Source: Halichondria panicea
Lineage: Eukaryota > Porifera > Demospongiae > Suberitida > Halichondriidae
DNA length: 64,000 bases
Assembly: GCF_963675165.1 (NCBI RefSeq)
Contig: NC_087382.1
Location: 7,302,315 to 7,366,314, forward strand
Reading direction: 5' to 3'
In this document: in pieces, positions 47,660 through 60,295 of the stretch
Layout: each line of letters starts with the position of its first letter
Numbering within the stretch: position 1 is the first letter of the stretch
Notes under the pieces: generated by a model
The model's database searches: none
What the model was told of the DNA's origin: nothing
What the model saw: only the letters and a program-made list of their open reading frames with translations
Made by a program: the position numbers and the translations under genes

Positions 47660-50600
47660 TATTACTATACTATTGAGCAGATAGTATACCATGCATGACA
47701 CTGGAGTGTAGATCTTCACTTGCACTGTACTATAGCTATAATTATACACAGTATCTTTGTTTTAACCGAGCCTGGACTATGTCCATGAACTTTGACCTTA
47801 TAATTAATTTTGTCTGTGCGCATGCCTCGACTCCCCGCGGCCTGGAACCAAGGCTATACATGGGCAGTTCCAAAGATACAGGCTCTGAGAGACTGAGACA
47901 CACTGTGACAGGGCCAAAAGAGTTCATTTACAGTAGTGTACAACACTTTCTTTGTAAACTATGAAGGAAACTATTGTAGATGAACTAAAATTCAACAACA
48001 TTGTAAACTATTAATAGTCTGTGATGTACACTCGCAAGTACAAACAAGCTGTAAACTAGATCTACTACTTTGGCCCTGTGAGAGGATCAGGATTATACAC
48101 AGTGCTAGTGCTGCACCAGCACATGATACAAGTGCAGGGGGAGGTCACTACATGTACATGCACACTATGCTACTGCTGTCAGGGAGGTAATAATTATTAT
48201 GCCTCGAGGCGTAGCCGCACAAGGGATACGACTGTGTGTCTGTCTGTCTGTCTGTCTGTCTGTGTATTCCAGCTATAACTGCTCAACGGTTACAATGCAA
48301 CGAAAACTAACAGCTTCTATAGGCTTCTAGCCACGTTCTCTTGGATTTTGATTCGTGGATTAGCAAACTAAAGCTTCTTTCTCGAGTTATGGCTAGTTTG
48401 ACTCACATTGAAGGCTGTTGCAGTTTCTTCAGAATCTTTCATAGCATCATCTGTTCCCACAAACTTTCTATTCAACTTATGAGTTAGCCTTGCACTTAAG
48501 CGCTAGCTTTTTGTTGGCTACAAGAGTTAGAAAGAGCCAAGCTAGCTAGCTATTTTAGTAGCCATTATTGGCAGACACACCCCTATTCCTGGATGTAGAT
48601 CTAATGCGCATGCGCGCTCAATACCTGTAAGAGAATCCATTTTGCAGAATCAGCAATTTTCTTCTTTTGAGGTCCAGGTAAGCCACAAACCAATCTTTTC
48701 TACACAATTTGCTTTACTGTGTTTAATGTTCATTCAATTGCTAACACCTATTTGAAATCATAAATTATTGCAAATTATTAACCTTTCTATAACACTCTAA
48801 TACTTTTGAGCGAAATCAAAAACATGGCGAGAGGCATTAGCACAGCGCCAGCTTGAACACTAGTTATCAAGGCAAGGGGTGAATGCACCACCAAATGGAC
48901 TTTGAACTAACCTGGGAAATTCAAAATCCAATGCACAGTAGCTCAATAACCACAACAGATAACACAGCAGCAGCACAACAATTAAGCCACAGACAGGAAA
49001 TACAACACACAACAACCACAATTAATTAGCTATTATAGTCTGTACACAGGCAGTAGTCAGTTTTCCTTTAGTACTCCTAATGCAATATGAGAGTATAGTC
49101 TGGTGTAACAATCTCTGACAGATATAGAGAATTATCAACGGTCTATATAAACAAAATTATGTCCACGAAGAACCTGGCTTCGTGTTCGGTCCTGAACGTA
49201 CAGAATACCTTTTTCTTAGGATCCTGATTGATTGAAAAGTAAAATTGCTTTCCATCATGTCCCACCATCCACATGTCACATATTAAATACTTTGTAGCAA
49301 AAGGTCCTTTCCTATTGCTTCTGCCTCACCAGTATTGCAACTTGTCTATTGGGCATGCCCATATCTTGTTGTTGCAGTGAATTTTCAGCGACATGCACAG
49401 ACAGACAGCTTCCCATAGTGATACTCTTGAGCACTTTCTTAACATAAATTCATAAAAGTAAAATCCGATAGAGGTCTGTAGCCAGAGCATGTGCATGCTC
49501 CATCCATGCATAACCACTATACATGTACTCTTGACCACTACTCCTGACTGACCACTCTCATTCATGTCATTCATGTGTGGCCAGTGATTAGGTCTGATAA
49601 TGTGCATTTGTCTGTAAAATTCTGTATGGCTATATTGGATTTGCATACTAGTTGAGAAGTGTGGCGCTTCACTGCTAACTTAAAGGATAATAGATCTACT
49701 GTCAAGAGGGTTCAAAATAAACAGAACACACCCTGCATGAGGCACATAGAAGCTACGTAACACCATTGTTGCATCTAAGAAGAATGGTTTTGTGTTAGCC
49801 CACCAGGAATTCCTGTATGATAGCTGATTCAAACATTGCAAAGGAGTAGTATTAAAATGTGTCTGGTTGCTATTGTTGATGCAGGTGTGTCTCAAAAGAC
49901 ATAATTAATTCATGTTTGTCAGTACTTCCATGTTTGTAATGAGCTGCATGCCCTATATATATAGCTCTCCACCTTTGTGGTTTATACGCCCTGGCATGAT
50001 AACGAGTAACTTCAGCACTGCATATAGTGGTGAGACAGGTTCTGCATGACGAAACCCAGTTCATTCAGTGAGTTTACGAAGTAGCTATAGAAGATGCCTG
50101 ACGCTGTTGATATAGATTCGCAATTTCAGATATAATTATAGCTCCCCAAATGGCAGCTGCTCTGAAGAAAACTACATAATGCCTGGGATTCACCTACAAA
50201 ACCTATCGACTCTCCACTTGAGACAATTTCAATCATAATCATCAGGGCAGCTACCATGCAACATCCATACCTGTCCAACACTCAGTGGATTTTAATGCAC
50301 TCACTGATTTCCATTCTAGGACCAACTATATACCACCTGCAAACTCACGTCACTTCACAAGCATGCACTGAGCTCTCAAATTTAGACATGGATGAAAATT
50401 ATGCTCAGAAACTTTGAAGCCTTCAGTAAGCCAGATTGTCCTGCTGGCTTAAATGTGTCGCTATCAGTATAGCAAATTTGAACAAAGTATTTTAATGGAG
50501 CTCTTCCTAAACTCTGCAACATGCATAACATATCTGGCCCAAAAGAAACACCTTAGCTGAGCAACATGCATGCATGCAGCACTCTGTTTGCAGGGAGAAT

Positions 50601-51215
50601 TGTCCGAAAGTCATACAAAAGTACATCGTGTTCAGAAGGTAGCTCTTTACTGAAGGGGATTGTACCAGCAGCAAAGCGACGAGATCTATCTTTCAATGGT
50701 TTATCTCTGTATGACTGCAATCCTTTAATGAGGCTGTGAAGCTGCTGCAGTTTAGAATTTGTTTGGTTGGATTGGTTGATGATTGTTCAGCTGATTGACT
50801 TTCAAGTGAAACATTATTTTGTGTTTATGCTATTAAATTTTAACGTCAACAGCAATGTATCAGGTTCAGTCAATTCAACGACAAGTTTTTAGACTAGCTG
50901 CCAGTCAATAAGTGAACTGGCAGGATATGTACCATACCGCTGATTTAGACATACAGGCTTGACTGCCTTTAGAACCATACCGCTACAGATGATGAAAATG
51001 ACTCATACTTAGTAGAAAAAATCGTATAAAAGCGCTTCAATGCCCAAAAAGTTCAGTATAATAATATATATAAGTACCTTGTAAAATATGGCTTATATAG
51101 GCATGCTTCAACACAACAAATATTCCAAGAGACATACTCAATTCATTTGAACAAACAATTAACTGACTGGAACTTCTACAACTGATGGACAAAGAAGCAG
51201 ATTGAGATCGTATAG
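47660..51215. other. Gene-free region with a SINE-like copy
   Basis: About 48195-48410 is a diverged copy of the 17513 repeat, with a (CTGT)n tract in place of the GT run. A one-off CCTGGAACCAAGGCTATACA end near 47842 may be another Mutator-like arm. No coding sequence was recognised. Confidence 0.45.
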
Positions 51216-51217
51216 TA

Positions 51218-51863
51218 CAGAGGAACCTCCGAATAACGGTCAAGTTGGTGCAGGCTGAGGGGGTTTTGTCCGCTATTCGAAAGTTTCTTTTATTAGGAGG
51301 TTATACCATAATTATAAGGTTACGTTACCACAAATGTGTTTAATGAGACAATAAATACACAAATAATATGATGAACTGAATCAGTATACATGTAGCCATG
51401 GTCTTTGGGAACAGATTAACTACCACAAATTAACATTTTGTAAATGCAAGTGGACTGTCGTCAGTGACGACTCGTCACATGACAGTGAGTGAGAGACTGA
51501 ATGGTGAAATGCAGCAGATTGAATCTGAACTGTGCATGCACACATGACAAGAGAATAATTATTATACTTAGCTAATAGTCACAGCAGTCCTCTTGCTAAG
51601 ATTGAAATGTGAGTATTTTCGTATATCTATATTGACTATAATCACATGCACCCTTTGTCCGTTGTAGGACTGTTGTATTCTTGCACTAAATGCATCTTCT
51701 TTCGTGCAAGGGTGACATCCGTTGTTCGGAGTTTAGAGCAGTTGTCCGCTATTCGAGGTTGCAAATACACTAGTTAGATAGTAAAAGCAGTTGGTACAAG
51801 GCATGCTGTCCGCTACAACAGAGGGGTCCGCTATTTAGAGAACCGTTATAAGAGGTTCCACTG
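51218..51863. mobile_element. pogo/Tigger-like non-autonomous element
   Basis: Ends CAGAGGAACCTCCGAATAAC and the complement of CAGTGGAACCTCTTATAACG are imperfect inverted repeats flanked by TA on both sides. Several internal GTCCGCTATT(C/T) motifs repeat the same theme. Such ends are typical of pogo-like Tc1/mariner elements. No transposase frame is left in the 646 bp. Confidence 0.75.
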
Positions 51864-51865
51864 TA

Positions 51866-53448
51866 CACGCAGAGTGACTAGTAATATCAGCTGTCATGCA
51901 TGGATAATGATAAGTATAATTATCAAATTATAGTCTTAGATAATGACGTAATTAGTCCATGTTTGTTGTGTATTGTGCAATTTGTGTCAATGAAAATCTA
52001 TTTTTTAGAGCTGCTATATCTAGCTAGAGCTGTCACTGTTACATGTATTATAAATACCTGTACATGTAGTGGATCCACTGGATCAGTTTATGAGCGTGTA
52101 CACCGTACGGGTACCCTTTGCATCGCATGATAGACATGAATAGTGTTGAGCTCTTATCTTGGTATAGAGAGGGATTCTAGAAAGGCTAGACAAATTAGCT
52201 ATAGAGACAGGTTTCTAGCTATAGGCAACAACAACTAGTTACCAACAAAGTAATTTCACAGTGTAGCTTAACCAAATTCTTAGATCGAGGAGCAAAACAT
52301 CAACTGACAATACAGGGTAAAACGAAGTTAAAGTGAAGTTAAGGTGAAGTTAAGATGAAGTGAAGCAAAAACGTAAACAAAACCTTAAATACGTGGAGCG
52401 GGGCCCCAGAGGCTCGCACACCAACAAAGGGTTGAAGTGGAGCACTAACAATGAGAATTGTACGTTAGAAAAGAGTGATATCAACATCAACATCAAATCA
52501 ATATTACATAACATAAGGTGTTAATAAGGTTCTAATTTAAAGTAAGGTACATTGAGTGTGAACAAATAGTGCATCTGTTGCGGCGATAATGGAATGGTCA
52601 AGGGGTCAAGAGATTAATTTTTGCAGTCAAGGGTTCAAGATAAATATAAGCTCTCAGTTGATATGCTAACAAAACAAGCTAGAACTTTACTTATAGTCAA
52701 GAATATGAGCCAGCTCAACAAAATTAGTTGCACGGTGATCGTGTCCACGCTTTCCAAGAAACGGAATCCATTACTTGCGCGCTACTATTTCAGGCTGTAC
52801 TATAGTTATCATGCTTTAGGCCTACTGGGATTTCCAGTAAATCCACTCTTTGTCAACTCTCACTAGTGAATCCAAAAGCCTCCCCAGATTCTATTTGCGA
52901 CCAGTCACTTCTTAACAAGCTATAGATCTAGATCTTTGGGCTTATTTGCGACCAGTCACTTATTAACAAGCTAGATCTTCGGGCTTGTAAAGATACTGGG
53001 CAAGATCGTGGCTTATAGCTAGAGTATGCATTAGTATGGCCGTTGCCACCAGGCTGTAGGTACGCAGCCTAACCACCAACTTTTCACAGCATTGGAACTG
53101 GTATAATAATTATAGCTTTTGATAATGATCTGAATTGGATTCACACCAACTAGGACAATTTGTCAGCATTATATGATAAGAAGGCAATGTGTAAGCTATT
53201 GCTAATAGCTAGTAGCTTTATGTTATGTAGCTTTGACACCTCCATCGAGGCATCAGCACCCACGGTGCTTTATTAAAAACAAACTATCAATAAGTACAGA
53301 TTCTGAATTAAGTCATTGGACAGCCCAACTTTTAGTGCACTCTAGTTAGTATAATTATGTACAATTTAATACACAGCTATTTAAATCGCATGTAAAACTT
53401 TATGAGGCGAGAGCTTAAATTGAGGCTGATCGATTCCCCCCATCAATG
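51866..53448. other. Gene-free spacer
   Basis: Two near copies of TTTGCGACCAGTCACTTCTT lie at 52896 and 52945. A tail-only SINE-like fragment is at 53217-53270. No gene was recognised. Confidence 0.4.
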
Positions 53449-54126
53449 ATCCAGTCCAACAATAAATAATCCATACAATGTGTAAGTATTTTCTAGAACC
53501 ACAAAATATATAGTCAGTTACAAATGACTTACTGTCAGTGTGCATTGTTTTGCTACAAATGTTGAAAATAATACTTTTTCTCCCAGTTTGAATCCTCCTT
53601 GTTCTCTTCGTACAGCCGTATTTCATGTTTCTTGACTGCTGTAAAGCACCTTACAAATTCATCACCTAATGAATCAACAATGACTTTGTCTTCATTTAGA
53701 GCATCTAGAGACTCATGAAGACTCATGAAGACTTCTTGGTAATGGGGGACAAACATCAGGACCCAGTTTAAAAGCTTCGTCTTTGATTTCATCGGGCAGT
53801 TCAAGTTCTCTCCTGACACCGTCTATTCCAGAAGCAATTGTAGCAGCCAGGCAAAGGTAAGGATTCGCTGAACTGCAAACCATTCGGTTCTCATAGTATG
53901 TCTTGTCGTTACCACTGTTTTTTACTCGAATGAGTGTGTTGCGATTGTCTATACCCCAGGAGATATTGTAGGGAATGTAAGCTCTCTGAGATAAAATTTT
54001 CCAGCAGTTGATGGTTGGTGCCAGGAGACAAGAGATGGCTTGTGAGTGCTTCAGATTTCCGGCAAGCTACAATAAAATGTGAGGAAATAATCTAAACAAG
54101 GTCCTAAACAAAGTCCTAAACAAGGT

Positions 54127-54300
54127 CGTTAATACCATATAGCGAGAAATGTTTGTGAGGTGCCAAATTTTGGTTTTTTAAGGGCAGAGCAGTGACAAAA
54201 AATTTAACTGGGAGAAACCTAGCTAGCTCCCACGCACCCGTATTTCACATGCAAAGCTCTTTGGTAGCTATAGTGTAGCGGGTTACGGTACTTGATACGC
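54127..54300. mobile_element. Partial TACCATATAGCG MITE in the intron (copy B)
   Basis: Shares its first 130 bp with the complete element at 58590-58852 in copy A, including GTGAGGTGCCAAATTTTGGT. The 3' part is shorter and ends near GGGTTACGGTA. Shared position shows it inserted before the gene duplication. Confidence 0.6.
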
Positions 54301-54317
54301 TAGATCTAGTTATATAC

Positions 54318-54493
54318 TAGCCTCGATTCCAGGTCGAGTTTCGCTTTTGGATGATTCGCTCTAGGTTTGCAAGCTTGCTTTCTGCACTCGCTGTGGTAAA
54401 TTTTGAGCCGAATTGCTGCGATTGGATTACGGTTAGTTGAGCGAACAAATTTAACTGTTATAAAAGCGAAAACACGGCCTGGGATCGAGGCTA
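54318..54493. mobile_element. Mutator-like foldback carrying a captured exon fragment
   Basis: Ends are TAGCCTCGAT and ATCGAGGCTA, with the family-typical CCAGGCCG(A/T)GTTTTCGCTTTT inside. GTTATATAC (9 bp) is directly duplicated at 54309-54317 and 54494-54502. The interior 54345-54441 is identical over 97 bp to 55383-55479, the 5' part of the glutamine-synthetase exon of copy B, in the same orientation. The matching intron of copy A (near 58883) has a single GTTATATAC and no element, so this insertion came after the duplication. Confidence 0.88.
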
Positions 54494-56469
54494 GTTATAT
54501 ACATGCACATGCACATGCACACAAATTATAGGTCACAAGTTCACAACTGATCCGTGGCTATTTTTTGGTCTTATAGAAATATAGATACATGCATAACAAA
54601 CCCAGTGTTGCCCCATCTTGCTAAGACTGTAAGCACCATTATGATCAGAGAAAACATTTCTCTTTCGATCCATGTCCCATATAGAATAGTTGTAATGCGC
54701 TGAGGAGCCACATGCGTCAGGGAACGGTTTTGTCATGAAGGTTATCACATGCCCTTGCTGTTGGGCAATTTCTTTGATGGCTGTTCTGAATGCAAATGCC
54801 TCGTCTGCTCCCCCAAGACCCCATGCTGGCTTGCATGATATTTCAAACTGTCCCGGACCACCTTCTGATTCGAAACTGTACATATCTCCTGGGATTTGTC
54901 TGAAGATTTGGTGAAACAATTTTGGGAATTGATTGTTTCTAATTGTAGATCTTGTACTCGTACTTGTTTCAATGGGTGTGCAATCTTTGTTTGTGATAAA
55001 GAATTCATGCTCAAAGCAGGATAAGAGTGCAAGACCCATGTCTTCAAGATTTTGCAGTTGACGTTTTGCTAGCCATCGCGGATGAGCTGACACAGGTTTG
55101 TTGTTTTGATGAAATGGTTCGACTAGAATTTGAGCAGTGGATTCAGCCCAGGGTAGCACACAGAATGTGCTCAGATCAGGGAAATTCAAAAAATCACCGT
55201 AGCTCATTTCCTCCAAAAATCCAGCTCCCTCTACATCATTTGATGCTACATCAATACTCAACATTGGGGGCATGTACTGCCCTTTGTATGCCCTATCTCT
55301 GAGATACTTTGATAGAATAGTTTTCGAGCGTGAAATACCATGCATATCAGTTTGCTCCAAACGAATAAACTCAATCAGCTCATTTTGGATGATTCGCTCT
55401 AGGTTTGCAAGCTTGCTTTCTGCACTCGCTGTGGTAAATTTTGAGCCGAATTGCTGCGATTGGATTACGGTTAGTTGAGTGGACTAAGCACAAATATTAT
55501 TGTAGCATTGCTTCATAAAAATTATTAAGACACAACATTAAATATTGATCTACTGTGCTTTGGAACAACAAATATAACACTCGCTGCATGTGGCAAATTT
55601 TGAGCCGAATTACTGCAACTATAATTATTACAGTTAGTTGGACTAAGCACAGCTGATATTACTGTAGCATTGGCATATGCTATTACAAAATACAATTGAT
55701 CTACTGTGCTTTGGAACAATTGATATTAGCTGATAATTTCCGGGAGGGGGGAAAAATATTCGTGGTTGAACACTGGACCACAAAATAATATTTACCCACG
55801 AATGAATTAAGTGACCTTGACTGACCCCCCCCCCCCCTGAAAATTACCTGCTATACGGTATCACCATTATATTTTTAACCACGACCTCAGTTCATGTAAG
55901 TTAGAGAAGAATACTCACTTTTCTATTCAGTAGAATCGACATGCATACCATCACAGCTGTATATATATAGCTAGATAATATATATACATAATAATTTATA
56001 CCTGAGATAGAGTGTCAGATATAATGTCAGATATCTGAAGCACACTAGATCTATAGCCAAAGACAATCTGTAGTATAAATTAGTGGCTATAGTTATCTCT
56101 AGCTAGATTTATAGTTTTATTACACCATTGATATACTAACTCTAGCAGACTAGCGAGTATATATAGCAGATTATATAGCAGCATTATAGATCTACTCATT
56201 ATAAAACATACCGAGGATGCCAGCAGCAGTCTACATGGAACTGTCATATTGAATATCCCTCAAGCAAAGTCTCGCGGGAAGCCATTGCATGCATACCTTA
56301 TCACAAGGCTTGTGTTGCCATATACCTAACCAGCAGAAATCCCATAATTCCAAAATGTGACCGCGCCTGTTGTGCCACACGCCAATGCAATCAAAATCGC
56401 TTTCTAGATAAGCTGTGAAACCGCACCCATATAAGCTTACTGTATTATGGTCTATTAATAATGTCTAGC

Positions 56470-56555
56470 CCGATCCCAGGCCGATCTGTCTCCAATTGAA
56501 CGCTAGGAGGTGACCTAGCGTTCAATTGGAGACGGATCGGCCTGGGATGGAGGCT
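56470..56555. mobile_element. Diverged GATCCCAGGCCGAT palindrome
   Basis: TAGCCCGATCCCAGGCCGAT, then TCTCCAATTGAACGCTAGG, and the complement form nearly perfect arms around GAGGTGA. The outer 20 bp resemble the TAGCCTCGAT family and the inner arm is different. No clear target duplication was seen. Confidence 0.65.
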
Positions 56556-56649
56556 CTAGGTTTGCACAACAGTTGTCCACAGTAATAGCAAAACCACAAT
56601 TATCCTTGGAAGCCAGCTATATGAATAGAGACTGACTTCTTGTGTGTGA

Positions 56650-56871
56650 GTACCGTATAGACCCGGGTAATTTTCGTGGGGCAAATATTCGTGGGTTTTG
56701 TGGTTGAAGGTCTGACCACGAATATTTTACCCACAAATAAAGCGACCTTGCCTACCTTTACCCGCAGTGCAAGCTCCAACCATGAAAATATTACCGACGA
56801 AATGTCTCAATATTGCTAAACCACGAATATTTTGTCCCCCGAAAATTACGCTATATACGGTAGTTGTATAT
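56650..56871. mobile_element. TACCGTATAG MITE
   Basis: Ends TACCGTATAGACCCGGGTAA and the complement of CGAAAATTACGCTATATACG are inverted. Interior CCACGAATATTTT motifs occur in both orientations. TA is at both borders. Related pieces lie at 14905-14960 and 55740-55860. Confidence 0.7.
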
Positions 56872-58034
56872 AATTATACTGGAACATTTCTAACGAAAAT
56901 AATATTGCTCATAATTATTATTATTATTCAAAAATATTTCCCCCCAAAAGTTTTATTGAAGTGTGTGGTTTTTGGACTTTAGTCGTTAAGTCTTCTTCAA
57001 ACCTCCCCCTCGCCGAAACCGCACTAAAAACTAGCAATTTTGAGCACTGCGGAGGATGTGCAACATCGAATCTTGCATAAGATTATAGCCAAACTTATTA
57101 GATGTTGTGACAAAATCCCAAAATATAACAATTGTTCACTGTTCTATTGAATCACCACAAATCCACCACCTATATGTTGTTATGGAAATATTTTTGGATA
57201 TGTTGTAACTTATTCATTCACCTACACAATGGTATATATCAGCACATTTTCTTTACCACTACTCGCACATTAATTTTATGGCACTGTAAATCAGTAAAGC
57301 ATGATATTCATAAGCTGCATGACTACCTTATACATGCATGTACAGAAATTAAACTGTGGTTTACTATTTTGCCTTTGCTCTGGACAACTGGTGCAAACCA
57401 TGCACTGTAGCTAGACCTGGCTGTTGTCTAGCATCTCTTAAGTCAGTGAGTCTACAGATGCATAAAAGTAACAAGGTTATTCACAAAATTGTTGTAACCT
57501 CAGACTAGGTAGTTTTCAAAGGGGGGGGCTTTAGCCCCCCAAAACCACCCCCTGGATCCGCCCCTGGTGCCATGCGCAGAGTTTCTCCGTAACATTAGAC
57601 TTGGTCGCATTATGTTTGACTCACTAGAAACTATATACCAGCTCAATCCTCCACTCTGTCTGCTGTGACTGACTGTATAACTATATAATTATGCATGTTA
57701 TTTACTGCTATACCTCTATTATTTTATCTACTTACACTGTATACATGAACACCTTTTCTGGTGTGTTCATTATATATAATTATAGCCATAGTATCATGCA
57801 CTCCTGCTAGTATTTGCATGTGGATAGCAAATTATTAATTAGGGCCGATCTATAGTTGTCCCGCTCTTCGTACATGCTTCGTACATGGATAATGATGCCT
57901 TCTATATGCACTGCACACATGATGCATACATATATAATTATAGTGTCCAACAATTATTATCCATACAATTAATGCATGTGCATTAATATTACTGTCAGTG
58001 TGCGCATATGCACCCATGCAGTTACATTGTTTTG

Positions 58035-59883
58035 CTACAAATGTTGAAAATAATACTTTTTTCTCCCAGTTTGAATCCTCCTTGTTCTCTTCGTACAGCC
58101 GTATTTCATGTTTCTTGACTGCTGTAAAGCACCTTACAAATTCATCACCTAATGAATCAATAATGACTTTGTCTTCATTTAGAGCATCTAGAGACTCATG
58201 GAGACTTCTTGGTAATGGGGGACAAACATCAGGACCTAGTTTAAAAGCTTCGTCTTTGATTTCATTGGGCAGTTCAAGTTCTCTCATGACACCGTCTATT
58301 CCAGAAGCGATTGTAGCAGCCAGGCAAAGGTAAGGATTCGCTGAACTGCAAGCCATTCGGTTCTCATAGAATGTCTTGTCATTGCCATTGTTTTTTACTC
58401 GAATGAGTGTGTTGCGATTGTCTATACCCCAGGAGATATTGTAGGGACTGTAAGCTCTCTGAGATAAGTGTTTCCAGCAGTTGATGGTTGGTGCCAGGAG
58501 ACAAGAGATGGCTCGTGAGTGCCAGATTTCCGGCAAGCTATAAAATACAATAAAATGTGAGGAAGTAATCTAAACAAGGTCCTGAATGTACCTACCATAT
58601 AGCGGAAATTTTTGTGAGGTGCCAAATTTTGGTTTTTCGAGGGCAGAGCATTGACACAAAAATATAACTGGGAGAAACCTAGCTAGCTCCCACGCACCCG
58701 TATTTCACAAGCAAAGCTCTTGGTGGGTGTAGTTTCCTGGCATTGAAGCAAGTATTACAATGCCAGGAAACTAATAATTAATTTTTTTCGGAGGGCTCTA
58801 GAACCAAATAGTGAAAATTTGCACCTGCAAACATTTTCCGCTATATACGGTATTAATACATTTGCATCCAATGATATGCTGGATCTAGTTATATACACAT
58901 GCACATGCACAATGTAGGTCAAAAGTTCACAACTGATCCGTGGCTATTTTTTGGTCCTATAGAAATATAGATACATGCATAACGAACCCAGTGTTGCCCC
59001 ATCTTGCTAAGACTGTAAGCACCATTATGATCAGAGAAAACATTTCTCTTTCGATCCATGTCCCATATAGAATAGTTGTAATGCGCTGAGGAGCCACATG
59101 CGTCAGGGAACGGTTTTGTCATGAAGGTTATCACATGCCCTTGCTGTTGGGCAATTTCTTTGATGGCTGTTCTGAATGCAAATGCCTCGTCCGCTCCCCC
59201 AAGACCCCATGCTGGCTTGCATGATATTTCGAACTGTCCCGGACCACCTTCTGATTCGAAACTGTACATATCTCCTGGGATTTGTCTGAAGATTTGGTGA
59301 AACAATTTTGGGAATTGATTGTTTCTAATTGTAGATCTTGTACTCGTACTTGTTTCAATGGGTGTGCAATCTTTGTTTGTGATAAAGAATTCATGCTCAA
59401 AGCAGGATAAGAGTGCAAGACCCATGTCTTCAAGATTTTGCAGTTGACGTTTCGCTAGCCATCGTGGGTGAGCTGACACAGGTTTGTTGTTTTTATGAAA
59501 TGGTTTGACTAGAATTTGAGCAGTGGATTCAGCCCAGGGTAGCATACAGAATGTGCTCAGATCAGGGAAATTCAAAAAATCGCCGTAGCTCATTTCCTCC
59601 AAAAATCCAGCTCCCTCTACATCATTTGATGCGACATCAATACTCAACATTGGGGGCATGTACTGCCCTTTGTATGCCCTATCTCTGAGATACTTCGATA
59701 TAAAATAGGATAGTTTTCGAGCGTGAAATGCCATGCATATCAGTTTGCTCCAAACGAATAAACTCAATCAGCTCATTTTGGATGATTCGCTCTAGGTTTG
59801 CAAGCTTGCTTTCTGCACTCGCTGTGGCAAATTTTGAGCCGAATTTCTGCGATTGGATTACAGTTATAGTTGAGTGGACTAAG
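58035..59883 (-). pseudogene. Glutamine-synthetase-type protein, copy A (two or three frame lesions)
   Basis: Exons 58988-59883 and 58035-58537 match copy B exon for exon. A 7-bp insertion (59700-59706, ATAAAAT) breaks the frame right after HGISRSKTI. A 2-bp deletion at about 58522 breaks it again after LAGNL. An extra A near the C terminus (KK run, about 58058-58063) changes the last residues. Elsewhere the protein reads as in copy B, including the FEHEFFI and GGPGQFEIS motifs and an intact C-terminal stretch ENRMACSSANPYL. The lesions sit at different sites from that of copy B. It is most likely a pseudogene, unless the assembly is faulty here. Confidence 0.75.
58590..58852. mobile_element. 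Complete TACCATATAGCG MITE in the intron (copy A)
   Basis: Ends TACCATATAGCGGAAATTTT and the complement of AACATTTTCCGCTATATACG match. A short internal hairpin GTTTCCTGGCATTG / CAATGCCAGGAAAC is present only in this copy. Confidence 0.7.
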
Positions 59884-60149
59884 CACAAATATTATTGTAG
59901 CATTGCTTCATAATAATTATTAAGACACAAAATTAAATATTGATCTAGGAACAACACGTATATAACACTCGCTGCATGTGGCAAATTTTGAGCCGAATTA
60001 CTGCAATTATATTACAGTTAGTTGGACTAAGCATGCATGCAGCTGATTTTACTGTAGCATTGGCATGCTATTACAAAATACATTGTGCTTTGAAACAATT
60101 GATGTGAGCTATTAGCTGATAATTTCCGGGGGGGGGGGTCAAAGATGCA

Positions 60150-60295
60150 GGATGATTTCCTTTTTATAAGCGCCAGAAAAAAATAATTCCAGCAACGGTT
60201 GGCGCTTTTTTAGGACCTAAAAAATTATGCTGATGCTGTCGTGGCGCTTAAGTTATGGTGGCGCTGTAATTACATCAATTATATACGGTATATAA
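60150..60295. mobile_element. GGCGCTT-type MITE
   Basis: TAAGCGCCAGAAAAAAATAA, TTGGCGCTTTTTTAGG and TGGCGCTTAAG alternate in opposite orientations, ending at TATATACGGTA. A related piece lies near 44010-44190. Confidence 0.5.

Larger units (their letters stand above)
53553..55483 (-). pseudogene. Glutamine-synthetase-type protein, lengsin/GSI-like, copy B (10-bp frameshift)
   Basis: Exon 54602-55483 (TTAG acceptor; the start codon must be further upstream) joins in phase 0 to 53553-54066. Without its lesion this would give about 461 residues, normal for the family. The first part has the beta-grasp motif QTDMHGISRSKT as in lengsins. Then come the FEHEFFI and GGPGQFEIS metal-site glutamates, and GSSAHYNYSIW in place of the GSI histidine motif (one His kept, one changed). 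The second exon continues with LAGNLKHSQA, APTINCWK and ENRMVCSSANPYL. A 10-bp tandem duplication (53710-53729, GACTCATGAA twice) shifts the frame before the conserved C terminus. Lengsins are often catalytically inert, and the altered His motif hints at that here. Confidence 0.75.
53449..56330. repeat. Tandem gene duplication, copy B (with 57945-60655)
   Basis: Exons, introns and about 0.8 kb of upstream sequence are shared in order with 57945-60655, with high identity in the exons. Both blocks end in the motif CACAAGGCTTGTGTTGCC at the upstream side. The copies are in the same orientation, about 4.4 kb apart. Confidence 0.9.
56331..57944. other. Spacer between the duplicated genes, with small elements
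   Basis: It contains a diverged Mutator-like palindrome (56470-56555), a TA-flanked MITE (56650-56871) and a hAT-like end (57505-57566). No gene was recognised. Confidence 0.5.
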
